This document shows positions 9,503 to 16,947 of a DNA stretch of 53,276 nt, in pieces. Position 1 is the stretch's first letter. Every line of letters begins with the position of its first letter. The notes under the pieces were generated by a model that was not told the DNA's origin, made no database searches, and was given only the letters and a program-made list of their open reading frames with translations. The position numbers were made by a program, and so were the translations under genes. This DNA comes from Ga0074139 sp046336825 (GTDB lineage Bacteria; Bdellovibrionota; Bdellovibrionia; Bdellovibrionales; Bdellovibrionaceae): assembly GCA_046336825.1 (NCBI GenBank), contig JBKDFX010000020.1, positions 1-53,276 of the forward strand, in the 5' to 3' direction.

Positions 9503-10606
9503 TTACAAGGTTAATGCCGGGAATGGGGCTGACGAATTGAGAAAGGCTCGGTATTCTTCATGAATGGTTTCGATACCTTGAAACGGGTTCTGCAAATCAC
9601 ATCGATCATCAAATTGAGGGCAAATCAGCTCAAACTCGCAGCTCTTAAAGTCGCATTTTAATGGATTTCCAATAAATGTGCTCAAATTAAAATTTCGAAG
9701 CTCTAGAGAATTTTTACATTTTTTACCAAGAGCGCTATCAGGTCGTCCTGAGCACAAAAAATCTTGCACCTGTTCTTTATAGCTATTTTTAGACGTGATC
9801 CAGTCTTTCATCATGATTTGCATTCCGTTAAAACAGGCGCTTGGAATTAAATCACCACAAAAAGCTTTAAAAAAGCCAAGCCCTCCCCCACTAAAATGTC
9901 CCCAATGTCCATTGTATGGAATTGTATCAGGAACAAGACGATAAACTGAAGGAACATGCCACTGATCTTCCTTGATTCCCTTTGAATCAGAGCTAATAAA
10001 TTGGCGGTCCTGAGTTAATCTTTGAAAGTAAGTAGAAGTTAAAGAACCAAATACTGGCCGATGAATCAACTTTGCCAAAGCAGGTGCAAGTTCAAAACCT
10101 GTATTACACCCGTGCAAAAATATATAGGCTTCCTCTGTGAGCTTATTTTTAAGTTTCCACCAATCATCTAGACTTTCAAGCCGATCTTCAGATCGATCCA
10201 AACGGAGTCCAAATTTAACAGTGGCATGAGTAAAAAAATCAAGAGAGGCTATTTTTTTATATTTAAGGATCTGATCAAAAAATTTATCTGTGCCTAAAGA
10301 TCCTGGAACCTCTGTTACATATTGAAATTTTCTATTAACAAAAATCTGTTTTTCTTGATTTTTTTTACGCTCATTTTCGACTGCACTCAAAATAAGAATT
10401 TGATCTTGGGGATAGTTATTTAAATATTTTTCTGCTTTTGAAAGGGCTGCGAGCTGGAATAATGTACCGAGTTCATCCCCACGGCCAGCAACAATAATAC
10501 GGATCTGTTTGTTTGAATCGATGTTATTATTTGGTGTGATCACCCAATATCCCCAACTCAAGGAACTAAATATCAATTGATAGATGAGAGATAGAAAAAT
10601 TAACAT
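9503..10606 (-). CDS. exported protein with DUF4347/caspase-like His-Cys pattern
   Basis: A 367-residue exported protein (signal MLIFLSLIYQLIFSSLSWG). The core reads as a Rossmann-like alternation: RIIVAGRGDE near residue 35, SLDFFTHATVKFG with H127 at a strand end, then EEAYIFLHGCNTGFELAPAL with C167 at the next strand end, followed by PVFGSLT. A His and a Cys 40 residues apart at the ends of adjacent strands, with GCNxG and a later G(S/A)LT, is the arrangement of DUF4347 and CHAT/caspase-like domains. Whether it is a working protease is inference. The C-terminal part has six further Cys. Its start abuts the stop of the gene at 10607, so the genes are coupled. Confidence 0.6.
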   Translation of the reverse strand: MLIFLSLIYQLIFSSLSWGYWVITPNNNIDSNKQIRIIVAGRGDELGTLFQLAALSKAEKYLNNYPQDQILILSAVENERKKNQEKQIFVNRKFQYVTEVPGSLGTDKFFDQILKYKKIASLDFFTHATVKFGLRLDRSEDRLESLDDWWKLKNKLTEEAYIFLHGCNTGFELAPALAKLIHRPVFGSLTSTYFQRLTQDRQFISSDSKGIKEDQWHVPSVYRLVPDTIPYNGHWGHFSGGGLGFFKAFCGDLIPSACFNGMQIMMKDWITSKNSYKEQVQDFLCSGRPDSALGKKCKNSLELRNFNLSTFIGNPLKCDFKSCEFELICPQFDDRCDLQNPFQGIETIHEEYRAFLNSSAPFPALTL

Positions 10607-12166
10607 TTAATTAGGCTCACAACTGTGTTCAGGGAGATTTTCAGAATGCTTAATCTTAACCTTTTGACCTTTTTCCCACTTTTGAATTTGAATAGACTGG
10701 AAGATCATTTTTCCCGATAGAGGGTCAACTCCCTTAACTCGAAATCGAATTTTTAGATTAACAATTTCAGGAAGCTTTTCTAATGGGCTGCAATTTTTCA
10801 CATCACCAAAACAAATATTATCATATCGGGGGGGCCACATATTGCGATTTCCACCATTTCTTAGGACTGCATTCAATTCTTCGATAGATCTTGAAATAGC
10901 ATGGCGAACCATCGAACTTGGCAGAGACGAAAGAGCCTTAAACTCTCCTAAGACTTCTGTGGTGGGAGTGCTTTGAATGTTATCCAAAGACTCATTTGGC
11001 GTCGGTAAATTAAATTTAATTGCGACAATCCGGTTTAAAGCAAACCAATAATCTTCATAGGGGTCCAACATTTTAAATGTAACTTGATAGATTTTCCTAG
11101 GGTCAAATTTAAATTTTTCAATCACTGGTGTAATACTATTTTTTAATACACCTTGGTACTGAGCAGGCGCCTGCGATAAGAAAGGCCAAGACTTAATATA
11201 TTCTTCTTGAGAGTTGATGATCTCGGACAATTCAATTTGACCTGCCACTGGTACAGTATAATTTGAAACATTTGTGCAAGGGAGTCCGTTAACACAAATA
11301 TCATCTGATCGATTGGAAACCTCAAGCGAGTAATCAATATTGAATCGATCGGTTCCGACATTTTGCAGGGAAAAGGGTCCTTGATGAATATTCACGTTGT
11401 AAGTATCAGGGAATTCAATTTCTGATTTATTTAAATTTTCACTTTTAGATAATAGCTTTGAGGAAGGAAGAAGACTCACTTTGACCGGTATGGAACGTAA
11501 ATATTCAAGATCAGAACTCACTCCGGAATCGTCTCCAGCCACCCATGTGTTAACAACTAAATCCAAATCTTGGGCTGAAATATTTTGGCTTTTAAGGTAC
11601 TCTGAATTTAAACAGTTCTGCTTCACTTCAACTGATAATTGTAAATGCTGCTGTCGATTAATTTTTGCAAAACAGTAGTCTCCATCCATGATGATAGTAC
11701 CACTGGTTTGAGCTCGCATACGACAAGCCGCCTGATTGGGTTTAAAATCAAGGGGTGTTCGACCTAAATCTCTGACTCTCAAATACAAACAAGACCTGAT
11801 AAAATGGTGTTGCTTATGAATTTGATGGGCCACCTGTTTTTCAAAATCTTGGTCGGCATTATCTAAATTGGAATTTTTAAAAGTACACTGATTTTGTTTA
11901 TACTGACCATCATAGGATATGTGCTCAACATCAGAAAAGACACTGGCGCGTTTGACTCCAATGGAGAACATCAGATGTTTGCCAGATGATTTTTGGCATT
12001 TAAATATTTCACTTGTTATGGGGCCTGTGGTTTCTAATTTGTTTCCAAAGTGAACATACTGCAAATCAGGATTAATATAAATTTCGCTTTTGTCGGGCTT
12101 TAGCATTTCACAAGCATATGTGAACGATGAACTCAGTAATGCTGTAAAAAAAATAAAGCCCAACAT
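10607..12166 (-). CDS. exported protein of unknown function, beta-rich
   Basis: A 519-residue protein with signal peptide (LGFIFFTALLSSSFTYA, mature start CEMLKPDK). It has many Cys (CTFKNS, SCLYLRV, ACRMRAQ, DYCFAKI, DDICVNGLPC, DNICFGDVKNC) and strand-rich text such as FNIDYSLEVSNRS. No family is recognised; the overall look is of an exported beta-domain structural or adhesive protein. It lies third in the six-gene operon, 20 bases behind the 339-residue protein and directly adjoining the caspase-like gene. Confidence 0.7.
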   Translation of the reverse strand: MLGFIFFTALLSSSFTYACEMLKPDKSEIYINPDLQYVHFGNKLETTGPITSEIFKCQKSSGKHLMFSIGVKRASVFSDVEHISYDGQYKQNQCTFKNSNLDNADQDFEKQVAHQIHKQHHFIRSCLYLRVRDLGRTPLDFKPNQAACRMRAQTSGTIIMDGDYCFAKINRQQHLQLSVEVKQNCLNSEYLKSQNISAQDLDLVVNTWVAGDDSGVSSDLEYLRSIPVKVSLLPSSKLLSKSENLNKSEIEFPDTYNVNIHQGPFSLQNVGTDRFNIDYSLEVSNRSDDICVNGLPCTNVSNYTVPVAGQIELSEIINSQEEYIKSWPFLSQAPAQYQGVLKNSITPVIEKFKFDPRKIYQVTFKMLDPYEDYWFALNRIVAIKFNLPTPNESLDNIQSTPTTEVLGEFKALSSLPSSMVRHAISRSIEELNAVLRNGGNRNMWPPRYDNICFGDVKNCSPLEKLPEIVNLKIRFRVKGVDPLSGKMIFQSIQIQKWEKGQKVKIKHSENLPEHSCEPN

Positions 12167-12186
12167 AAAACAACCTCTAAATAAGA

Positions 12187-13206
12187 TTACTTAGCGTCTT
12201 CTTCGATTTTAGAATACGTACACATTTCAGCACCATGTCGTTGCCATTTTCTTAAATTTGGCAACTGGGCAAAAGCATTCGTTTCTGTAAAAACATATCG
12301 AATTTTACAAAAACGAGGAGCTTTAGTGCTGTTATCAGTCAATACATTTGAAATCAAATTTACTGCAGATGCATTTGCCGCGACAACAGATGATGCTTTA
12401 AAAAGGTCACCACCACCGATGGGCAAATTACCACCACCGAGTGTAAATACAGCTTCATTTTGAGTTGTGTTGTAGGCACCTGATACATTTGAAGTTTGGT
12501 AAACTCCCATGCCCTGTAAGTCACAAACCAGGAAGGCTTGCATTGTTAATCCTGCAAGTTCTGAATATTTCTTTCCATCAACTAAACCTGGGATAACTAA
12601 ACCATCTCGGCTGTTATCACCTGGGTTAACTGCATTGGCTAAAAAGTCAGTGGCAGATGCCTGGGCTAAACTTGAGAAATAGGAAGTGATTCCATCTTGA
12701 TGATATTCGATTTGAGGTCCACGGTAACAAACATCAACAAAATAACTGGATCCATAAAGCTCTGAACCTAAGTTAAAAGAAAGCTGACTGATGGATTTAT
12801 TCCATGACTCAGAATCAGAGAGTGCCACGTTGTAATTGGCTTGACCTGCTTTAAGTGTTTTAGTTTGTAAACCAGTTACAGCCGTGTTTCCATTGTCTTT
12901 CCAATTTTCAATCGTAACTTGACCATAGTTCATTAAATGATCGCCGCCGGAATTTCCCGTACAAACACAACGAGTGTTACAGATTTTACCATCTGTACAG
13001 TCCGTTGCGGTACAAGTGTTCTGTGTTCCTTCAAAATAACAAACATTTTTAGCCACGGGTTTTGATAAAAGACCCGCATTACAAGCATAGATGGAAGGTC
13101 CCGAGCTGAAAGTTTTAAATTTAAACCGCAGCGATATCGCTTGGGCTGGCTGAAACGCCAACATCAACAAGGACACAAGACCTAAAAATACTTTTTTGTT
13201 TTTCAT
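12187..13206 (-). CDS. exported cysteine-rich protein of unknown function
   Basis: A 339-residue protein with a clear signal peptide (KNKKVFLGLVSLLMLAFQPAQA). Residues 40-85 hold a dense Cys cluster (CNAGLLSKPVAKNVC, CTATDCTDGKICNTRCVC) resembling small disulfide-knotted modules; the rest is Gly/Ser/Asn-rich with strand-like segments (LFKASSVVAANASAV). It could be a surface structural subunit. Second gene of the operon after the 182-residue protein, with a 50-base spacer that may contain a ribosome site and processing region. Confidence 0.7.
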   Translation of the reverse strand: MKNKKVFLGLVSLLMLAFQPAQAISLRFKFKTFSSGPSIYACNAGLLSKPVAKNVCYFEGTQNTCTATDCTDGKICNTRCVCTGNSGGDHLMNYGQVTIENWKDNGNTAVTGLQTKTLKAGQANYNVALSDSESWNKSISQLSFNLGSELYGSSYFVDVCYRGPQIEYHQDGITSYFSSLAQASATDFLANAVNPGDNSRDGLVIPGLVDGKKYSELAGLTMQAFLVCDLQGMGVYQTSNVSGAYNTTQNEAVFTLGGGNLPIGGGDLFKASSVVAANASAVNLISNVLTDNSTKAPRFCKIRYVFTETNAFAQLPNLRKWQRHGAEMCTYSKIEEDAK

Positions 13207-13256
13207 AATTAAATAACCCCTTTTAATGGTTTAGTTTTTTAAATTAAATTGTTAAA

Positions 13257-13805
13257 TTATCGTCCATTTTGGCAAGTGGCCACTTTTTCAATGATTTTCC
13301 CGTAGAACATGAGCACTGTTTTTTCAGCCTCGGTGAAGTCACGGGCGACACGTCCATCACTTCGAACATTGCTGTACATATAGGACTTGATCAAACGATA
13401 AACGCTTGGATCAACCATCACAGTGGTCGTACAAGTCATGGGCCCCTTGATTGTTAAAGTGGCTCCGACATAACGAGAATTGGCTGTGCTATTAACTGTA
13501 CCACCAATGTAATAAACATTCTGACCACTTCCCTGTTGACCTTCACCCGCACTGAAGCTGAGCTCCCAGTGGGTGTCAGTTTTAGTTTGAACGCCATAAA
13601 TCTTGCATAGTCCGTTTTCATCGCAATGCTGCTTGATTTCTTGTCTGATGATTCGTTGAACACCAGCAGGACTCATATCACGATAGGAAATGGAGCTTGA
13701 CTCAGGGCTTGCACCATTCAAGTGACTCATACCATCGGCGAACACAAACAGTGGACTCACCAGGACAGAAGCCACGACAAAATAATTTTTAAGATGACCC
13801 AACAT
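13257..13805 (-). CDS. exported protein of unknown function, first of operon
   Basis: A 182-residue exported protein (signal LKNYFVVASVLVSPLFVFA). Middle region is strand-rich (YYIGGTVNSTANSRYVGATLTI), with Cys in ENGLCKIYG, PMTCTTTV and the final ATCQNGR. A good ribosome site (TGAGGAGG-type, reading AGGAGGATTA before ATG) precedes it. It is the first gene of the minus-strand operon of exported proteins, so the promoter must lie within 13806-14062. Confidence 0.7.
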   Translation of the reverse strand: MLGHLKNYFVVASVLVSPLFVFADGMSHLNGASPESSSISYRDMSPAGVQRIIRQEIKQHCDENGLCKIYGVQTKTDTHWELSFSAGEGQQGSGQNVYYIGGTVNSTANSRYVGATLTIKGPMTCTTTVMVDPSVYRLIKSYMYSNVRSDGRVARDFTEAEKTVLMFYGKIIEKVATCQNGR

Positions 13806-14062
13806 TAATCCTCCTCAACAAGTGATAAATAAAATCTCGCGCACTATACAAAAGTTCCTATGAGTAATCTTAAAATATTTATTTCAGAGTCAAAATTATC
13901 TGCCCGACTGAAAGTATGACAGCATAAATCCATTGTATTTCGAGCTTTATTCAGAATGAACAGATCATCTGAGTCTGAAATGACAATTATGGTCACTTTT
14001 CATGAGCAACTGTCATAAATCAAACAGGCGAATATTCCTCTCGTTTGATGTAAAGTGTATCC
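13806..14062. other. divergent promoter region without gene
   Basis: AT-rich spacer between two divergent units. It contains an inverted pair TATGACAG (13915) and CTGTCATA (14010) about 90 bases apart and an ATCAAAC/GTTTGAT pair just before the plus-strand gene. A plausible -10 (TATAGT) for the minus-strand operon lies near 13850. None of these is strong enough to be called an operator on its own. Confidence 0.3.
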
Positions 14063-14728
14063 ATGATGATTAAATTCTTAGCTGTTTACTTAGCTTCTCA
14101 ATTGGCCTGGTCTCAATGGGTCGAGGTCAACCTACTACTTCCAACACAGTTTGCTGTTGGACTTAAAGCGGCCACCCAAAAGGCCAAAGAAAATTTGCAT
14201 TTGATGAGTGAAAACAAATTCTATCTAGAAAATCCAGTCCCCGTCGTGAAAGGTCCTCAAAATAAACTTTATATGATTGATGGCCATCACTTCACTCGTG
14301 GGGTTTATGAAATGGATTACCCCTATGTCTTCGTTAAAGTTGAGCACGATTGGAGTCATTTGTCTCCCCAGGCTTTTTGGAAAAAAATGAAAGAAAATAA
14401 CCTGGTTTACTTGAAAGATGAAAATGGAAATGATCGTCAAGTTAAAGACTTACCCAAATCTGTCGCTCAATTAAAAGATGATCCTTACCGTAGTTTAGCT
14501 TGGTATGTTCGAAAAAAAGGGGGATTTAAAAAAACCTCTCAATATTTTTTTGAGTTTATTTGGGCCGAATTTTTTCGAAGTGAAATTCCATTAACTAAAT
14601 TGAATGAAGACTTCAAAAATTCAGTCAAAATAGCTCTTTTGTTGGCGTTATCCAAAAAGGCTGAGCATTTACCAGGATTTATCAAAACCGGTGGAACTCC
14701 TCAATGTCAGTCAGTGGTTTCTCAATAA
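14063..14728 (+). CDS. exported ParB-like (Srx/ParBc_2-type) protein
   Basis: A 221-residue protein. The fold is indicated by YMIDGHHFTRGVYE (D73-G-H75-H76), the Asp-Gly-His-His signature of the ParB/sulfiredoxin-like family ParBc_2 (PF08857-type), together with the downstream RSLAWYVRKKGG and FFEFIWAEFFRSE blocks typical of that family. The N-terminus MIKFLAVYLASQLAWSQ looks like a signal peptide, so unlike chromosomal ParB it probably acts outside the cytoplasm. It has no parA neighbour. Substrate and reaction (nucleic acid or protein) are unknown. Two in-frame ATG codons (14063, 14066) are possible. Confidence 0.65.
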   Translation: MMIKFLAVYLASQLAWSQWVEVNLLLPTQFAVGLKAATQKAKENLHLMSENKFYLENPVPVVKGPQNKLYMIDGHHFTRGVYEMDYPYVFVKVEHDWSHLSPQAFWKKMKENNLVYLKDENGNDRQVKDLPKSVAQLKDDPYRSLAWYVRKKGGFKKTSQYFFEFIWAEFFRSEIPLTKLNEDFKNSVKIALLLALSKKAEHLPGFIKTGGTPQCQSVVSQ

Positions 14729-14845
14729 TTTCACTTCATTGTTATTTGATTGTATTCTCAATTTGAAACAGAGGACTTCCCAGAAGTTTGGAACATTTTG
14801 TGCACTCAAGGCGATAGGATTCTGTGAATCAGAGGAGAATACAAT

Positions 14846-15304
14846 ATGCAGACGATTAAACTCTTAACCCTTATTTTCACCCTACTATTTTCCTTATCAG
14901 GCTTTACAAAAGGCGATAGAAACCAAACTCAAGTTGAACAAAATAATCCACAAAGAATCGTCCAAATTAAAGATGAAATTTCATCCCTTGAAAATCGACT
15001 TATTCTGTATCGAGTTGAACAAGGAGCAGAAATTGTAGGAATCGCATTAAGTGCGGCTGTGACCGCTTACTTAGGAAATATGGTTTTTAAAGGTTTAACA
15101 AACCCCCACGGAATGATTGATGCAAAACCTATTATGGCCGCCACGGGAGTTGCTACCCTAGCTGGGGCAGGAGTGACTGCCGGGCTCGGTTACCGAGTTT
15201 ATTATATTCAAACCAATCAAATTCCACTTCTTCGCGCGAATATCAGTTCGCTAAAAGCACAATTGGAAGAAGCCATTCGCCTCAATCAAATTTTGCAGGA
15301 ATAA
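14846..15304 (+). CDS. small exported/membrane coiled-coil protein
   Basis: A 152-residue protein preceded by a good ribosome site (GAGGAG, 8 bases before ATG). Layout: signal or first helix (IKLLTLIFTLLFSLSGF), a coiled coil (RIVQIKDEISSLENRLILYRV), two Gly/Ala-rich hydrophobic segments (IVGIALSAAVTAYLGN, GVATLAGAGVTAGLGY), and a second coiled coil (LLRANISSLKAQLEEAIRL). The same layout is found in the 150-residue protein at 51607-52059. No function recognised. Confidence 0.65.
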   Translation: MQTIKLLTLIFTLLFSLSGFTKGDRNQTQVEQNNPQRIVQIKDEISSLENRLILYRVEQGAEIVGIALSAAVTAYLGNMVFKGLTNPHGMIDAKPIMAATGVATLAGAGVTAGLGYRVYYIQTNQIPLLRANISSLKAQLEEAIRLNQILQE

Positions 15305-15336
15305 TTTAGGATTAACATTAACATCAAAACTGAATA

Positions 15337-15825
15337 TTAGTGATGATCGTGATGATCTCCGTGATCCTCATCTTCAAGATAAGAGTCAAAGTTTTTAAAC
15401 TTCTCAATAACTAAAGCCAAATCATCCCCTTGGGGGGCTTGAAGATTATTGCACTGCAATTGATCAGCATGATTTCCGTCTAAAATCACCAGCTCTAAAA
15501 AATTTATAACGGATGAGCTTTGAGCGTCAAGGTAAAGCCCTTGCAGTTTTCTATGCTCATCATTGGACGAAAATAGATATCCCTGTCTTTCAGAGTCAAA
15601 TTGAGCCTGAATTGGGCCCAGCCCCATCAACTCTCCATCATGTAAATCAGCTGCAATAATTCTTAAATTTACAGCTTGTGCGTCATTTAAAAATTCTGCC
15701 TCGAGATAGCAATCCACTGTTTCACCAGCAATGCCAGAGGCTTGCTGGCCTTTGTAATAAGTTGCGACTGCCCATAATTGAACAGTTAAGAATTGCACTA
15801 GTATTACAAGACTTGTCATTTTCAT
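15337..15825 (-). CDS. exported protein with His-rich tail, paralogue of the protein at 16440
   Basis: A 162-residue protein with signal peptide (TSLVILVQFLTVQLWA). The mature part (YYKGQQASGIAGETVDCYLEA, later GPIQAQFD, DQLQCNN and an amphipathic LVIEKFKNF helix) aligns along its length with the protein at 16440-16931 (YFTGTVKVV-GQTTTCYLEA, GPITSNF, PVVCDGL, REVEQAFSRF), including both Cys. The last residues DEDHGDHHDHH form a histidine/acid tail able to bind divalent metal. It follows the thioredoxin-like gene by 4 bases in one transcript that starts next to the 16406 palindrome, so a periplasmic metal-binding role in the TonB locus is likely. Confidence 0.7.
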   Translation of the reverse strand: MKMTSLVILVQFLTVQLWAVATYYKGQQASGIAGETVDCYLEAEFLNDAQAVNLRIIAADLHDGELMGLGPIQAQFDSERQGYLFSSNDEHRKLQGLYLDAQSSSVINFLELVILDGNHADQLQCNNLQAPQGDDLALVIEKFKNFDSYLEDEDHGDHHDHH

Positions 15826-15829
15826 GATT

Positions 15830-16363
15830 TTAAATTTCCTTTGGTTTTGAGTTAAAAAATTCAGTTTTCAAAATTTCACAGTCGGTGACGCCGACGATTC
15901 TTTTTTTCAATATTCCATTTGTATTAACGATTAAAATTGTAGGAGTTTCAAACATTGGAATTTTTCTCAAAAGGTCCACAGAAGCCATGACTCCCTCACC
16001 TTGAAAATTCAGCGGTCGAAGAGAATGGGCCAGATCTTTTTTTAAACCGCCAACTCCTAGCGCTAACAGATGCACATTATCTGGTAAACAGTTTAAACTA
16101 TTAAGTAATACCTTACAGCTCGAACACGACGGTTGAAAGCTGACCCATAATGAAGGCTGGCCTCTTAAGTTTTGGGTGTTGAAAGAGGAAAAATTTTTAA
16201 TTTTTTCTAACCTAATACTATAGAGATCATTTTCTGCGCTCAGTTCTTTATTTTCGTCTTGAAAACCACTTTCAAAACCATAGGCGACAGGGACAAAAGA
16301 TAGCGCCAAAAAGTAAACCACGGCCAATAATTTGAGAAATTTGAGTTTATTTAAAAAGTGCAT
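15830..16363 (-). CDS. exported thioredoxin-like protein (CSSC)
   Basis: A 177-residue protein counted from the ATG at 16363, chosen because it gives a signal peptide (FLKLLAVVYFLALSFVPVAYG) and starts downstream of the operator; a longer frame runs through the operator and is unlikely. The thioredoxin-like fold is shown by LWVSFQPSCSSCKVLLNSL (CxxC), cis-Pro region MFETPTILIVNTNG and a final Cys. It probably keeps thiols reduced or shuffles disulfides in the periplasm; possible partners are the Cys-containing paralogous proteins on either side or the CVNC plug of the TonB receptor. Divergent from the gene at 16440. Confidence 0.7.
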   Translation of the reverse strand: MHFLNKLKFLKLLAVVYFLALSFVPVAYGFESGFQDENKELSAENDLYSIRLEKIKNFSSFNTQNLRGQPSLWVSFQPSCSSCKVLLNSLNCLPDNVHLLALGVGGLKKDLAHSLRPLNFQGEGVMASVDLLRKIPMFETPTILIVNTNGILKKRIVGVTDCEILKTEFFNSKPKEI

Positions 16364-16405
16364 TGACACAACCTTGACTCGAACATAATTGATGAGTAGA
16401 TCAGG

Positions 16406-16420
16406 TGCAACGTAGTTGCA
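16406..16420. promoter_or_regulatory. candidate Fur/Zur-family operator
   Basis: Perfect palindrome TGCAAC-GTA-GTTGCA in the 76-base gap between divergent genes (16363 and 16440). The identical arms with a different 3-base centre recur at 19768-19782 next to the Fur-family gene. Its size and position fit a Fur-type repressor site controlling both directions. Confidence 0.65.
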
Positions 16421-16439
16421 ATTCAAAAAAGGACATTCT

Positions 16440-16931
16440 GTGAAAAAAATCCCTTTCATCATTTTAGGCTTACTTTTTATAGGCCCCTATTCACAGGCCC
16501 AACTCTTGCCCGAGGCTCGTTACTTCACTGGTACTGTTAAAGTGGTACGTGGTCAGACCACAACCTGCTACCTTGAGGCTTTGTTTTCTCGTGATTTAGG
16601 TCAAGTTCAAACCCGGCTCATAAGCACCCTTCAACATTTGTCACCGTCTAATCAATTAATATGGATCGCAGTTGGCCCCATTACATCTAATTTTTCATTT
16701 CAAAGATCACTCTATCGATTTCAAGATCCCACACCCCGAGCACTTGTGAAAGACCTAGTGGTCAACGTTTCAAGCCAAGGCACCCCACTGAAACACGCCC
16801 TCCTTTATTGGCACTCTTCGGCTGGTCATCACGATCCTGTGGTTTGTGATGGATTAGTAGAAAAAACATCCTCTCAAGAACTTCGAGAGGTTGAACAGGC
16901 TTTTTCTCGCTTCAATCAGCTGAAACCCTGA
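16440..16931 (+). CDS. exported protein, paralogue of the His-tailed protein
   Basis: A 163-residue protein read from GTG 16440; the alternative TTG at 16416 begins inside the operator. The signal peptide is KKIPFIILGLLFIGPYSQAQ. The mature part matches the protein at 15337-15825 in order (YFTGTV, GQTTTCYLEALF, AVGPITSNFSF, VVCDGLVE, amphipathic end helix), with the same two Cys, but lacks the His tail; instead it has HSSAGHHD. It lies 16 bases before the TonB-dependent receptor, so it is co-transcribed with it. Probably a periplasmic or surface partner of the receptor. Confidence 0.7.
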   Translation: MKKIPFIILGLLFIGPYSQAQLLPEARYFTGTVKVVRGQTTTCYLEALFSRDLGQVQTRLISTLQHLSPSNQLIWIAVGPITSNFSFQRSLYRFQDPTPRALVKDLVVNVSSQGTPLKHALLYWHSSAGHHDPVVCDGLVEKTSSQELREVEQAFSRFNQLKP

Positions 16932-16947
16932 TTATCGATTTTGTTGA

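Noticed and set aside
13915..14017. Inverted pair TATGACAG/CTGTCATA in the divergent gap
   Set aside because: Arms only eight bases and 87 bases apart, with no second copy; not enough for an operator call.
15830..16462. Longer start of the thioredoxin-like gene at 16462
   Set aside because: It would read through the palindromic operator and places the signal peptide 33 residues inside; ATG 16363 fits better.
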